From positions 1 to 64,000 of the forward strand of contig CACBBU010000004.1 in the NCBI GenBank assembly GCA_902537615.1: DNA of 64,000 nucleotides, read 5' to 3'. Below the pieces are notes generated by a model that was not told the origin of the DNA, ran no database searches, and was given only the letters and a program-made list of their open reading frames with translations. The translations under genes were made by a program, and so were the position numbers. Source of the DNA: an uncultured Alphaproteobacteria bacterium. Its GTDB lineage: Bacteria; Pseudomonadota; Alphaproteobacteria; Methylaequorales; Methylaequoraceae. Positions 40,050 through 49,037 of this stretch are shown piece after piece. Position 1 is the stretch's first letter, and each line of letters opens with the position of its first letter.

Positions 40050-40981
40050 AGTTGTAGAGTTTTTATCAATTTTTTACAAACCTTTTTTGTTTCTTCAAGT
40101 TTTTTATATTTCCAATTTTCAAGCTTACCACTAAATATTTTTGCCATTTTTTTTTCTAATATTATTTCTATGAAGTTTTTTATTTTTGTTTTTATTTTTT
40201 TTATAGGCACAATATAAACCTTCTTTCCAGTTGAAAGAGAATCTGAAATCATACTTATTGAATCAGATGTCACAAAAATGTATTCAGAAATATTAAGTAA
40301 AACCCAGTAAGGGTTTATTTTTGGCTGTGGAAAAAAATAGTTATTTTTAGATGCTTTTTGCCTTATGATATTTTTAATATAGCTTGGAGTTCTTCTTGAA
40401 AAACAATAAATAACTTCAAATTTATTAGATAACAAGTTTAGTTCTTTTATTGTATTTTCAAGTTCTTTGAACATAATTTTGGAACTTTTACCATCTCCTC
40501 CAACAAAAAATGATATTTTTTTTTTTTTTGAATTAAAATATTTGCGAGTTATATTTCTTTCTGTTTTAATTTTAGTCAAGTCAACCAAAGTTCCAAATGT
40601 CGTAATAACATTTTTATCTATTTCTTTTTTAACATCATGTTTAGGAATTATAATTTTATTAAATTCACTTTTTTTAAAATAGGGATTTAAAATATGACAA
40701 TTTTTTGCAGAATTAATTTTTTTAAATACCAAATTAAATGGAGCAGATATTCTCCCACATGAAATTATAAAATCAATTTTTTGAGATGAATAAAAAAGAT
40801 ACCTAACCCTTAAAAAGAAATAAATTAAAATATTTGGCAAATGACGAGTTAAACCAAGGTTAATCTCCATATATTTAACAGTTATTTTTTTTTTAGAAAT
40901 TCTTTTTAATTCATTAAGAATAGAATTACATTGGTTAAGGCTGCTCAGTTTATTATCAGTAATAGCTAAAATACTAAACAT
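40046..40981 (-). CDS. ELM1/GtrOC1-family putative glycosyltransferase
   Basis: The 311-residue protein fits the family once called mitochondrial fission ELM1, common in alphaproteobacteria and thought to be a GT-B enzyme. It has DFIISCGRISAPFN near residue 72, ISFFVGGDGKSS near 155, and a C-terminal segment TSDSISMISDSLSTGKKVYIVPI, the family signature. Homologues lie near lipid A or LPS genes, as here next to an LpxL-like gene. Substrate unknown. Confidence 0.75.
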   Translation of the reverse strand: MFSILAITDNKLSSLNQCNSILNELKRISKKKITVKYMEINLGLTRHLPNILIYFFLRVRYLFYSSQKIDFIISCGRISAPFNLVFKKINSAKNCHILNPYFKKSEFNKIIIPKHDVKKEIDKNVITTFGTLVDLTKIKTERNITRKYFNSKKKKISFFVGGDGKSSKIMFKELENTIKELNLLSNKFEVIYCFSRRTPSYIKNIIRQKASKNNYFFPQPKINPYWVLLNISEYIFVTSDSISMISDSLSTGKKVYIVPIKKIKTKIKNFIEIILEKKMAKIFSGKLENWKYKKLEETKKVCKKLIKTLQL

Positions 40982-40984
40982 TTT

Positions 40985-41671
40985 TTAATTATATTTTTTT
41001 CTTTTCTTAATTACTAAATATTTAAAGGCTATTGCAAGATAAACCATAAAAAAAAGGGCAAATAGATTATCACTTAAAAAGTGACCACCCATTGAAATTC
41101 TGCAAAAACTCACAACAATGCCGAAAATAAGATTAATAACAAAGAATAAAGGGTTTTTTAATATTAACGTTCCAACAAAAAAAGAAAAAGCTGCTGATGA
41201 TTCTCCACTTATCCAAGAACAATTTCTTTCGCATTGATCTGACCTCACAAAAGCCTGCGTAAAATATTTATCTCCCCCAAACTCACTGATATGAACTGGT
41301 CTTGCCCTACCCCACTGATCTTTAAAATACCAATTAGCTATTATTCCTGATCCTACAATGGGACCAATTATCAGACCTATTAAAGTTAACTTCATTCTTA
41401 TACTTAAAAATGTTTTAGATTTTTTTAGTTTTTTAACATGATTAACTAGTAAAATAAAAAGTGAAAGTATTGGAATTAAAACCATTAAATCCTTTAAAAA
41501 AGATCTAAGAGTTTTTATAAAAATAATTCTCTCAGAGATAAATTTGTTATTTTCATAGAAAAGTTGAGAAAAAGAAATATCAAAATTTGGAAAAACTGAA
41601 AAAAAAATTAAAAAAAAAAAAAAAAAAGAAGTATTTAAAATTAATAAATTTTTAAGCTTTAAATAATTCAT
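40985..41671 (-). CDS. PAP2-family membrane phosphatase (LpxE/LpxF-like)
   Basis: The 228-residue protein has about six helices with the three phosphatase blocks KDQWGRARP (KX6RP), WISGESSAAF (Glu where PSGH has His) and CRISMGGHFLSDN. The SGE form is seen in alphaproteobacterial lipid A phosphatase-like members. The likely substrate is a lipid phosphate such as lipid A or undecaprenyl-PP. The N-terminal helix is encoded across a run of 18 identical bases at 41610-41627. It lies 3 bp from the ELM1-like gene stop side and 6 bp after the PsiE-like gene. Confidence 0.85.
   Translation of the reverse strand: MNYLKLKNLLILNTSFFFFFLIFFSVFPNFDISFSQLFYENNKFISERIIFIKTLRSFLKDLMVLIPILSLFILLVNHVKKLKKSKTFLSIRMKLTLIGLIIGPIVGSGIIANWYFKDQWGRARPVHISEFGGDKYFTQAFVRSDQCERNCSWISGESSAAFSFFVGTLILKNPLFFVINLIFGIVVSFCRISMGGHFLSDNLFALFFMVYLAIAFKYLVIKKRKKYN
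41610..41627. repeat. Homopolymer of 18 A (T on the coding strand) inside the PAP2 gene
   Basis: Eighteen successive A on the plus strand encode part of the Phe run in the first helix of the PAP2 phosphatase. It is the longest homopolymer I noticed in the window and a possible slippage site. Confidence 0.85.
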
Positions 41672-41677
41672 AAAATA

Positions 41678-42061
41678 TTATTTTGAGCCTCTTTTTGGTT
41701 TAAGAACATTTAGATATCTAAGCCTCAAGACGATTATAGCTAAAGCTAGAATTAAAATAGCTAATGACTCATAAATTAAAATTGCAGGATCTAAATCTTT
41801 TTTTTGAAGAATTATTAAACGTGAAATTGCTGTTATGGCTATTATTAACGGATAAGTGATTCTTATTTCTTCTTGAAGTAAATAAACTCTGATCATTCCC
41901 ATAACTTCAACATAAATAAATAGTAATAATAAATCTGCTAACTCAACTTTTTTAATATTAATCATATTAAAAACCTCAATTCCAAATCCTATTAAAGCAC
42001 CAAAGAAAATTAAAAGAACTGCTGATACTTGAACATTTCTAATTATTTTATTTATTTCCAT
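41678..42061 (-). CDS. PsiE-like (phosphate-starvation-inducible E family) membrane protein
   Basis: The 127-residue protein has four helices. The central motif LLLLFIYVEVMGMIRVYLLQEEIRITYPLIIAITAISRLII matches the PsiE family (E-x-x-x-M-x-x-Y-x-x-x-x-x-(I/V)PxR-x-x-x-I-(A/T)-x-x-A-(I/L)-x-R). Function is unknown; E. coli psiE answers to phosphate starvation. It is the first gene of a minus-strand unit with the PAP2 and ELM1-like genes. Confidence 0.75.
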   Translation of the reverse strand: MEINKIIRNVQVSAVLLIFFGALIGFGIEVFNMINIKKVELADLLLLFIYVEVMGMIRVYLLQEEIRITYPLIIAITAISRLIILQKKDLDPAILIYESLAILILALAIIVLRLRYLNVLKPKRGSK

Positions 42062-42235
42062 AATCTAATAATCTTACTTATTTGTTTGTAAGTCAATGAA
42101 ACAATTTCTCAATTTTAAAAACGAAACAATAAGACTTATAAATAAGATTTATTACTAAAATTTTCTTATAATATGAGATTCAAGTGTTTTAGTAAAAATT
42201 TAATGATATAATGTATTTTTAAATTTTGAAATTAG
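42062..42235 (+). promoter_or_regulatory. Divergent promoter region in front of the glycan island
   Basis: This 174-bp gap separates the PsiE-like gene from manC. Two TATAAT-type boxes are visible (near 42167 and at 42207-42212), but no good -35 sequence stands 17 bp upstream of either. I see no hairpin or repeat of note. It probably carries ordinary housekeeping promoters. Confidence 0.3.
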
Positions 42236-43675
42236 ATGAAAGATAAAATTTATCCCGTCATAATGTGTGGTGGTTACGGAACAAGACTTTGGCCAGCATC
42301 AAGAAAAAGTTATCCTAAACAATTTATGAGTATTAACTCTAGTGATCCTTTATTTATTAATACTGTAAAAAGATTTTTGAATAAAAATTTTTATGATTGC
42401 ACGTTAATTGGAAATTACGAGCATCGTTTTCTTTTAAAAAACTACCTCAATAATTATAAGGTTAAATATCAATCAATAATTTTAGAACCATTTTCTAAGA
42501 ATACACTTATATCAGCAATATTAAGTGTACTAGAAATTAAAAATTTGAATAAAAACCCAAAAATACTTCTTGTTCCGGCTGATCAAATAATTGAAAATAG
42601 TGAGAAATTAATAGATAGTATTTTAGAATCCTATTCATTGGTAGATAGCGGTTACATAAATACATTTGGAATTACACCATCACATCCATCCACACAATTT
42701 GGATACATAAAACCAGGAAGAAAAAAAATTTTAAAAAACTCAAGTTTAATTCAAAGGTTTCTTGAAAAACCAAATCAACAAAAAGCAAATACCTTTTTTA
42801 AATCTAAATCCTATTATTGGAATTCTGGAATTTTTTTTTTTTCAGCAGAAGTTTTTTTAAAGGAAATTAAAATATATGCTCCTAAAACATATCAACAAGT
42901 AAAAGAAATATTTTTTAAAAAAAAAAAAATTTTTGAATTCGTCTCATTTCCGGAAAAAAAATTCAAATTACTTCCTAGTCAGTCAATAGATAAAGGATTA
43001 ATGGAAAAAACAAAAAATGGTACAATAACCATCACAAATATTAAATGGAGTGATATAGGTTCTTGGGAAGGAGTGTGGGACAACTCAATTAAAGATAAAA
43101 AAAATAATTATTCAAATCATAAAAATCTTATTCTAAAGAATGTATGTAACTCATTAATTTGGTCATCAAAACCTGAAAAAAAAATTGTAGGCATTAATCT
43201 TAATGATCTCATAATAATTGAAGAGGGTGACATAAGTTTAATAATGAATAAAAATAAGAACAATAATAATGAAATCAAAAAGATTATAACTGAATTAAAG
43301 AAAAAAAATGATCCATCTACTGAAATCCATAAACATGTTTTTAGACCTTGGGGAGAATTTAAGAATATTCATACCGAAAAGGGTTTTCAAATAAAGATTT
43401 TAATAATTTATCCAAAAAATAAAATTTCTTTGCAGTATCATAATAAGAGATCAGAACATTGGATTGTTGTGGAAGGCAAGGCAACTGTTACAAAAGGAAA
43501 AAAGACCTTTGATTTAAAAACAAACCAATCAACTTTTATTGATGTTGAGGAAGTTCACCGCCTTGAAAATAAAACTGACAAGATTCTAAAATTAGTTGAA
43601 ATTCAAACAGGAAAATATCTAGGTGAGGATGATATAATAAGAATAGAAGATAAATATGGTAGAAAAAAGAATTAA
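42236..43675 (+). CDS. manC: Mannose-1-phosphate guanylyltransferase / mannose-6-phosphate isomerase
   Basis: The 479-residue enzyme makes GDP-mannose. The N-terminal nucleotidyltransferase domain has MCGGYGTRLWPASRKSYPKQF and later FLEKPN and YYWNSGIFFFSAEVF. The C-terminal cupin/PMI domain has FRPWGEF, HNKRSEHWIVVEG and the final LVEIQTGKYLGEDDIIRIEDKYGR, the standard type II ManC ending. It starts the GDP-fucose set with the next two genes and overlaps fcl by 20 bp. Confidence 0.95.
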   Translation: MKDKIYPVIMCGGYGTRLWPASRKSYPKQFMSINSSDPLFINTVKRFLNKNFYDCTLIGNYEHRFLLKNYLNNYKVKYQSIILEPFSKNTLISAILSVLEIKNLNKNPKILLVPADQIIENSEKLIDSILESYSLVDSGYINTFGITPSHPSTQFGYIKPGRKKILKNSSLIQRFLEKPNQQKANTFFKSKSYYWNSGIFFFSAEVFLKEIKIYAPKTYQQVKEIFFKKKKIFEFVSFPEKKFKLLPSQSIDKGLMEKTKNGTITITNIKWSDIGSWEGVWDNSIKDKKNNYSNHKNLILKNVCNSLIWSSKPEKKIVGINLNDLIIIEEGDISLIMNKNKNNNNEIKKIITELKKKNDPSTEIHKHVFRPWGEFKNIHTEKGFQIKILIIYPKNKISLQYHNKRSEHWIVVEGKATVTKGKKTFDLKTNQSTFIDVEEVHRLENKTDKILKLVEIQTGKYLGEDDIIRIEDKYGRKKN

Positions 43676-44618
43676 TTACTCGCTTAAAAACAAGCGTATT
43701 TGGATTGTTGGTCACAATGGAATGGTTGGAAGTGCAATTTTAAGAAAATTAAAAAGATTGAATTGCCAAATACAAATATGCCAAAGAAAAGATGTTGACT
43801 TGAGATCTCAACCAGATGTTTTAAATTGGATGAAAAAAAAAAAACCCGAGGTAATTTTTTTAGCCGCAGCGAAAGTTGGAGGTATCTTTGCTAACATGAA
43901 TTATCCTCAAGATTTCTTATACGATAATATTATGATTTCTTTTAACATAATTAACAGTGCAAAATTAGTTGATGTTGAAAAACTTATATATCTTGGCTCC
44001 TCGTGTATTTACCCAAGAAAGGCTAAACAACCCTTCTGTGAAAGCTCACTTTTAACCGGCGAACTTGAGAGTACAAATCAATGGTATTCGCTCGCAAAAA
44101 TATCAGGAATTAAGCTTTGTCAAGCATTTAGAATTCAACATAACTGCAACTTCATTTCAATTATGCCAACTAATTTATTTGGTCCAATGGATAATTTTGA
44201 CGAGAAAAATGGTCACGTTCCTGCAGCATTACTGAATAGATTCCATAAAGCAAAAATTAAAGAAGTTCCGAGTGTTGAAGTTTGGGGAAGCGGAAATCCA
44301 CTTAGAGAATTTATGTATGTAGATGATTTAGCGGATGCATGTGTATTTTTAGCAAAAAATTACGACTCTATAGAGCCAATAAATGTAGGTTCAGGGCTTG
44401 AAATCTCAATAAAAAATTTTGCTTTTCTTATCAAACAAATAGTTGGTTACAAAGGAAAAGTTATTTTTGATAAGTCAAAACCAGATGGGCCAAAAAGAAA
44501 ACTATTAGACTCCACTAAAATAAAGAAATTAGGGTGGAGTCCAAAATATAATTTAAAAAAAGGTTTAAAACTTTACTATAAATGGTATCTAGATAATATT
44601 ACTCTTTTACGAAAATAA
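43656..44618 (+). CDS. fcl: GDP-L-fucose synthase
   Basis: This SDR-type epimerase-reductase converts GDP-4-keto-6-deoxymannose to GDP-L-fucose. The 320 residues include the Rossmann start WIVGHNGMVGSAI, AAAKVGGIFANMNYPQDFLYDNIMI, LGSSCIYPR, YSLAKISG (YxxxK) and MPTNLFGPMDNF. The ATG at 43656 lies 20 bp inside manC. It follows and precedes the other two genes of the pathway, so GDP-fucose is a likely precursor of the surface glycan. Confidence 0.95.
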   Translation: MVEKRINYSLKNKRIWIVGHNGMVGSAILRKLKRLNCQIQICQRKDVDLRSQPDVLNWMKKKKPEVIFLAAAKVGGIFANMNYPQDFLYDNIMISFNIINSAKLVDVEKLIYLGSSCIYPRKAKQPFCESSLLTGELESTNQWYSLAKISGIKLCQAFRIQHNCNFISIMPTNLFGPMDNFDEKNGHVPAALLNRFHKAKIKEVPSVEVWGSGNPLREFMYVDDLADACVFLAKNYDSIEPINVGSGLEISIKNFAFLIKQIVGYKGKVIFDKSKPDGPKRKLLDSTKIKKLGWSPKYNLKKGLKLYYKWYLDNITLLRK

Positions 44619-44630
44619 AGCAGGTCTCAA

Positions 44631-45677
44631 TTGAAAAAAACAGCTCTCATAACAGGTGTTACCGGTCAAGATGGCGCTTTTTTATCTGAATTTTTATTAG
44701 AAAAAAACTACGAAGTTCACGGAATTAAAAGAAGATCTTCATCATTTAATACAGGAAGGGTTGATCATTTATATAAAGATCCGAAAGAATCAAAGACTAA
44801 TTTTTTTCTTCATTATGGTGATATGACTGATGCCACAAACCTCATTCGACTTTTAAAAGAAATCAAGCCCGATGAAATTTATAATTTAGCAGCCCAAAGC
44901 CATGTGCATGTTAGTTTTGAAACACCAGAGTATACTGCAAATGCCGATGCTCTTGGCACGTTAAGGTTGTTAGAAGGAATAAGATTACTGGGATTAGAAA
45001 ATAATGTTAAATTCTATCAAGCATCAACGTCAGAATTATACGGTAAAGTTCAAGAAGAATTCCAAAATGAAAAGACACCATTTTATCCCAGAAGCCCTTA
45101 TGGTGTTGCTAAATTATATTCTTATTGGATAACGAAGAATTATAGAGAGGCTTATGAAATGTTTGCTTCAAATGGAATTCTCTTTAACCATGAAAGTTCT
45201 ATCAGAGGAGAAACTTTTGTTTCAAGAAAAATAGCAAGAGCTGTTGCAGGAATTGTTCATAAAAAACAAAAGTTCCTACATTTAGGGAACTTAAATGCTA
45301 AAAGAGATTGGGGACACGCTAAAGATTTTGTTGAGGGTATGTGGTTAATCTTACAACATAAAAAACCAGACGATTTTGTTCTTGCTACTAGTAAAACATA
45401 CTCAGTTAAAGATTTTGTCGAACTAGCCTTTTCTTTTGTAGATATAGAAATTTTTTGGAGTGGTGAAGGAAAAAAAGAAGTTGGAAAAAATAGAAAAAGT
45501 GGTGAAATAATTGTTAAGATAGACGATAGATACTTTCGCCCAGCCGAAGTTGATTATTTAAGAGGAGATTTTTCAAAAGCAAAAAAGGAACTAGGTTGGA
45601 CACCAAAAATTCCTTTCAAAAAACTTGTTGAAGAGATGGTTAACTCTGAATTAGAGACTTACAAAAAAACTAAATAA
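44631..45677 (+). CDS. gmd: GDP-mannose 4,6-dehydratase, TTG start
   Basis: The 348-residue SDR dehydrates GDP-mannose to GDP-4-keto-6-deoxymannose. Motifs: [72 protein letters not shown], and [22 protein letters not shown]. The start is TTG 44631 (there is no nearby ATG); the ribosome site is weak (GCAGGTC). It overlaps the convergent GT4 gene by 8 bp. Confidence 0.95.
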   Translation: MKKTALITGVTGQDGAFLSEFLLEKNYEVHGIKRRSSSFNTGRVDHLYKDPKESKTNFFLHYGDMTDATNLIRLLKEIKPDEIYNLAAQSHVHVSFETPEYTANADALGTLRLLEGIRLLGLENNVKFYQASTSELYGKVQEEFQNEKTPFYPRSPYGVAKLYSYWITKNYREAYEMFASNGILFNHESSIRGETFVSRKIARAVAGIVHKKQKFLHLGNLNAKRDWGHAKDFVEGMWLILQHKKPDDFVLATSKTYSVKDFVELAFSFVDIEIFWSGEGKKEVGKNRKSGEIIVKIDDRYFRPAEVDYLRGDFSKAKKELGWTPKIPFKKLVEEMVNSELETYKKTK

Positions 45678-46752
45678 TTGAATAAATTTTTTTATATTTT
45701 TTAGCAGTCAATTCAATACTAAAATTTTTATTAATTTGCTTATTCCCATTTCTACCAAATTTAATTCTCAAATTGTAACTATTAAGAAGAAGATTTAATC
45801 TATTAGCTAATTCATCTATGTCATTTTTCTTAACTAAAAAACCATTAATATTGTCATTGACTACATCTGAATTACCACCAACATCAGTTACAACTACAGG
45901 AAGAGAAAAACTCATATATTCTAATAATGAATTTGAGAACCCTTCTTCATTTGAAGTAAGAACACCTATATCTGCATTTTTAACATAAAAATTTACATCA
46001 TTTTTTTGGCCTAAAAAAAAGATTTTCTTAGTTAATTTCAAACTAGAAACTAGTGACTTTAAGTATCTAACTAAATTTTTATCTGTAAAATTTCCGACAA
46101 AATCTAATTCCCAACTTATAGATTTATTAATTAATAAACATGCTTTTATGAGCATTTCATGATTTTTATATGATATAAAATTTGCTACCATGATTATTTT
46201 TATTTTTTTTTTCTTCTTTCTTTTGAAGAAATTTTTTTTTTCAACACCATTATGTATTAAATGACACTTATTTTTATTTACTAATTCGCTCTCAATCAAT
46301 TGATCAACAACTTTTCTAGAATTACCGATTATAAGATCCATTCTTTTATGTAAAGTTATTTCAAAAAACTTTAATAAAAAGAATTTTTTTTGGTAATAAT
46401 TCATAGATCTTCTTGACATTAAAAATTTTGTTTTTCCTTTAAAAAAGGATAAAAAACCTCCGATTAAATATGCGTGTGGAAGTATATAATGGACAATTTG
46501 AGGTTTTAAGATTTTTTTAATTTTAGTGAGAGTATAAATTATTCCCAATATTTTGTTTCCTAAAAATTTTGTTTTGTAAAATTCATGAATTTTTAAATTT
46601 AGTTCTTTAAATTTGGAAAATAAAGAACCTCTTTTCCAAATAAGAGCGATGTGAATTTCATAAGAATTATTTAGTCTCTGCAATATTTTTAATAATTGCT
46701 TTTCTGTACCTCCTAAATCTAAGGAGCCAATAACTATCAATATTTTTTTCAT
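45670..46752 (-). CDS. Glycosyltransferase family 4 protein
   Basis: The 360-residue GT-B enzyme has an N-terminal [18 protein letters not shown] glycine loop and a C-terminal donor domain with [20 protein letters not shown]. The family EX7E region reads [30 protein letters not shown]. It transfers a sugar from a nucleotide donor during lipid-linked glycan assembly; donor and acceptor are unknown. It closes the minus-strand unit 50369-45670 and sits 2 bp after acpS. Confidence 0.9.
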   Translation of the reverse strand: MKKILIVIGSLDLGGTEKQLLKILQRLNNSYEIHIALIWKRGSLFSKFKELNLKIHEFYKTKFLGNKILGIIYTLTKIKKILKPQIVHYILPHAYLIGGFLSFFKGKTKFLMSRRSMNYYQKKFFLLKFFEITLHKRMDLIIGNSRKVVDQLIESELVNKNKCHLIHNGVEKKNFFKRKKKKKIKIIMVANFISYKNHEMLIKACLLINKSISWELDFVGNFTDKNLVRYLKSLVSSLKLTKKIFFLGQKNDVNFYVKNADIGVLTSNEEGFSNSLLEYMSFSLPVVVTDVGGNSDVVNDNINGFLVKKNDIDELANRLNLLLNSYNLRIKFGRNGNKQINKNFSIELTAKKYKKIYSII

Positions 46753-46754
46753 AA

Positions 46755-47150
46755 CTAATAAAACAACATAACTACAAAAGTAACCACAAAATTCTGGTCA
46801 TGACTAATTGACAAAGATATTTTATGATTTTTATAATTTTCCTTTTTTTTTTTAAGCAATTTTAACGTGCTATTACTTAAAGAAATATATGGTTTTCCTA
46901 AACTATCTTTAAAAACTTGAATATCCTTAAATTTTACCTCATCATAAATTCCTTTACCAAGTGCTTTACTCATGGATTCCTTAGAGGAAAAAATTCCGGC
47001 TAATGTTCTTATATATTGATTTTTTTTATTTTTTAGAAAAATAATTTCTTGGTTTGATAATATTTTACTTTCAAATCTACCACCAAATTTCTTATAAATT
47101 TTCTCTATTCTTCTTATGTCTAGAATGTCAATTCCATTAAAAATCTCCAT
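46755..47150 (-). CDS. acpS: Holo-[acyl-carrier-protein] synthase AcpS
   Basis: AcpS moves 4'-phosphopantetheine from CoA to acyl carrier protein. The 131-residue protein has GIDILDIRRIEKI (the GxDxxxxxR metal site), FSSKESMSKALGKGI (the KE..KALG motif) and ISLSISHDQNFVVTFVV. It looks functional and has normal length. Its place between asparagine synthase and a glycosyltransferase in a glycan operon is unusual; the housekeeping acpS normally sits with pdxJ, lepB or rnc in alphaproteobacteria. Confidence 0.88.
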   Translation of the reverse strand: MEIFNGIDILDIRRIEKIYKKFGGRFESKILSNQEIIFLKNKKNQYIRTLAGIFSSKESMSKALGKGIYDEVKFKDIQVFKDSLGKPYISLSNSTLKLLKKKKENYKNHKISLSISHDQNFVVTFVVMLFY

Positions 47151-47152
47151 AC

Positions 47153-49036
47153 TTATGCCTTTTCGTTAATCCATAATCCTACCATATAAAAATTCCAAAT
47201 GACCGATGCGGTACAAAATTTATATTTTTTATATCTTTCCCAATAGTTTATAATTTCTTGTTTTTCAATGTTACATTTTTCCCAATCACAATTATAAATT
47301 ACATTATTGACTTGCTCTTTTATTTTACTGTCGTTTATCCAGTCACTTAGTGGAATTGCAAAACCCATTTTTGGTCTATTAAACAACTTTTCCGGCAAAT
47401 AGTTTTTTAAGTTATTTTTAAGAATACATTTTAAACTATTTTTTTTCATTTTTTCTTCAACTGTTATTTTTGACACCTGTTCATATAGTTTATGATCAAG
47501 AAAAGGAGATCTTACTTCAAGGGAACTTTTCATACTGGCTCTATCAACTTTTACTAAAATATCATTTGGTAAATAATACTCTAAATCAAAATATTGTATA
47601 ACTTCAACAAAATCTTTTTTGGCTATTTCATTCTCAAATCTATCCAAATTACTTTCTAAAAAATTCAAAAATCTGTTATCTACTAAATTTAGTCTACAAT
47701 AAAAATCTGAATAATCTTTAGAATCAATTATATTCATTATTTTTTGCATTTTATGAGAAAATGCTTGAAGGCCAAAAGCTTTAGAAAATGGTTTGCTTAT
47801 TAAGTCGTAAAAAAATGGAGGAAAAAAGTTTATTAGATTGTATAATATTTTTTTTCGGTAATATGACTTAGAAAAAATTAAGCTTTCAAAATTTTTTGCA
47901 AATTTATATCTATTATAACCAAGAAAAACCTCATCCCCACCATCTCCAGAAAGTGCAACTTTAACATGCTTGCTAGCAAACTCACTTAAAACTAATGTAG
48001 GGAGACATGAGGAATCTCCAAAGGGTTCATCATAAATTTTTGGTATTTCAGATATTCTATTTAACATTTCATCAATTGATAAAATTAATTCATGATGATC
48101 AGTTGACAAATAATTAGCTATTTTTTTTGCATAAGTGGATTCATCAAATTCTTTTTCCTTAAAGCCTACTGAAAAAGTTTTTATTTTTCTTTCAGATTTC
48201 TTTTGCATTATGCTAGCTACCAAAGATGAATCAATACCGCCTGATAAGAAACATCCTACTTCAACATCAGCAACCATCATTTTTTCAACCGACTTTTCTA
48301 TTGCTTTTTCCACAGAAGTAATTGAGGAACTTTTATTATTAGAAAGGGCATTTTTTTTCCAATATTTTTGTCTTTTTTGTACTTTGAAATCTTTAATCGT
48401 TAAAATTTCTGATGGAAGGACTTTGTAAAGATTTTTATAGATGGTTTTGGGGGCAGGAATATAACCTAAAGAGAAAAAATAATTAAATGAGTCGTTATCA
48501 ACTTCAACTTTAGAGGGATTAAAAAATTCAGTTATTACTTTAATTTCAGAGCCAAAAATAAAATTATTTTTATTTAAAAAATAAAATAATGGTTTTTCAC
48601 CAAACCTATCTCTTATAAGAAAAAATTTTTTTTCTTCTCTGTCCCACAGACAGAATGCAAACATTCCATCAACTTTATTTAATGTTTTTTCTAAACCAAA
48701 AATTGAAATTAATTCTAAAAGTAATCTGGTATCAGACTTAATATTTTTTTCTTTAATTTTTAAAGAATATTTTTTTATTAATTGTTTATAATTGTAAATT
48801 TCACCATTAAAAGTAATTACGTATCTTTTATCATAGGATTGCATAGGTTGAGAGGCATTTGCTGATAAATCAATTATAGATAAACGACTATGTCCTAAAA
48901 AAACATTTTCTTTTTCAGAGCACCAATATGCTCTACTATCGGGCCCTCGATGAAAAATTTTCTCAGTAATTTTTCTGATGTTTTGTTTTTGATTACCCAA
49001 AGAACAATTTACTTGGAATCCAGAAATACCACACAT
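47153..49036 (-). CDS. asnB: Glutamine-hydrolysing asparagine synthetase (AsnB family)
   Basis: The start is ATG 49036 so that the nucleophile Cys follows the initiator (MCGISGF), giving 627 residues. The N-terminal class II amidotransferase domain shows HRGPDSRA, HSRLSIIDLS and FNGEIYNY. The synthetase domain has the PP-loop SGGIDSSLVA and SGDGGDEVFLGYNRY. In glycan clusters such proteins often amidate sugar acids instead of aspartate. It sits 2 bp from both neighbours, in one unit with the membrane protein, acpS and the GT4 gene. Confidence 0.92.
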   Translation of the reverse strand: MCGISGFQVNCSLGNQKQNIRKITEKIFHRGPDSRAYWCSEKENVFLGHSRLSIIDLSANASQPMQSYDKRYVITFNGEIYNYKQLIKKYSLKIKEKNIKSDTRLLLELISIFGLEKTLNKVDGMFAFCLWDREEKKFFLIRDRFGEKPLFYFLNKNNFIFGSEIKVITEFFNPSKVEVDNDSFNYFFSLGYIPAPKTIYKNLYKVLPSEILTIKDFKVQKRQKYWKKNALSNNKSSSITSVEKAIEKSVEKMMVADVEVGCFLSGGIDSSLVASIMQKKSERKIKTFSVGFKEKEFDESTYAKKIANYLSTDHHELILSIDEMLNRISEIPKIYDEPFGDSSCLPTLVLSEFASKHVKVALSGDGGDEVFLGYNRYKFAKNFESLIFSKSYYRKKILYNLINFFPPFFYDLISKPFSKAFGLQAFSHKMQKIMNIIDSKDYSDFYCRLNLVDNRFLNFLESNLDRFENEIAKKDFVEVIQYFDLEYYLPNDILVKVDRASMKSSLEVRSPFLDHKLYEQVSKITVEEKMKKNSLKCILKNNLKNYLPEKLFNRPKMGFAIPLSDWINDSKIKEQVNNVIYNCDWEKCNIEKQEIINYWERYKKYKFCTASVIWNFYMVGLWINEKA

Positions 49037-49037
49037 T

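Noticed and set aside
42831-42842. Twelve-T run in manC as a phase-variation site
   Set aside because: It is in frame and codes a normal hydrophobic strand (GIFFFSAEVF); runs of this length are common in DNA this AT-rich, unlike the 18-base run in the PAP2 gene.
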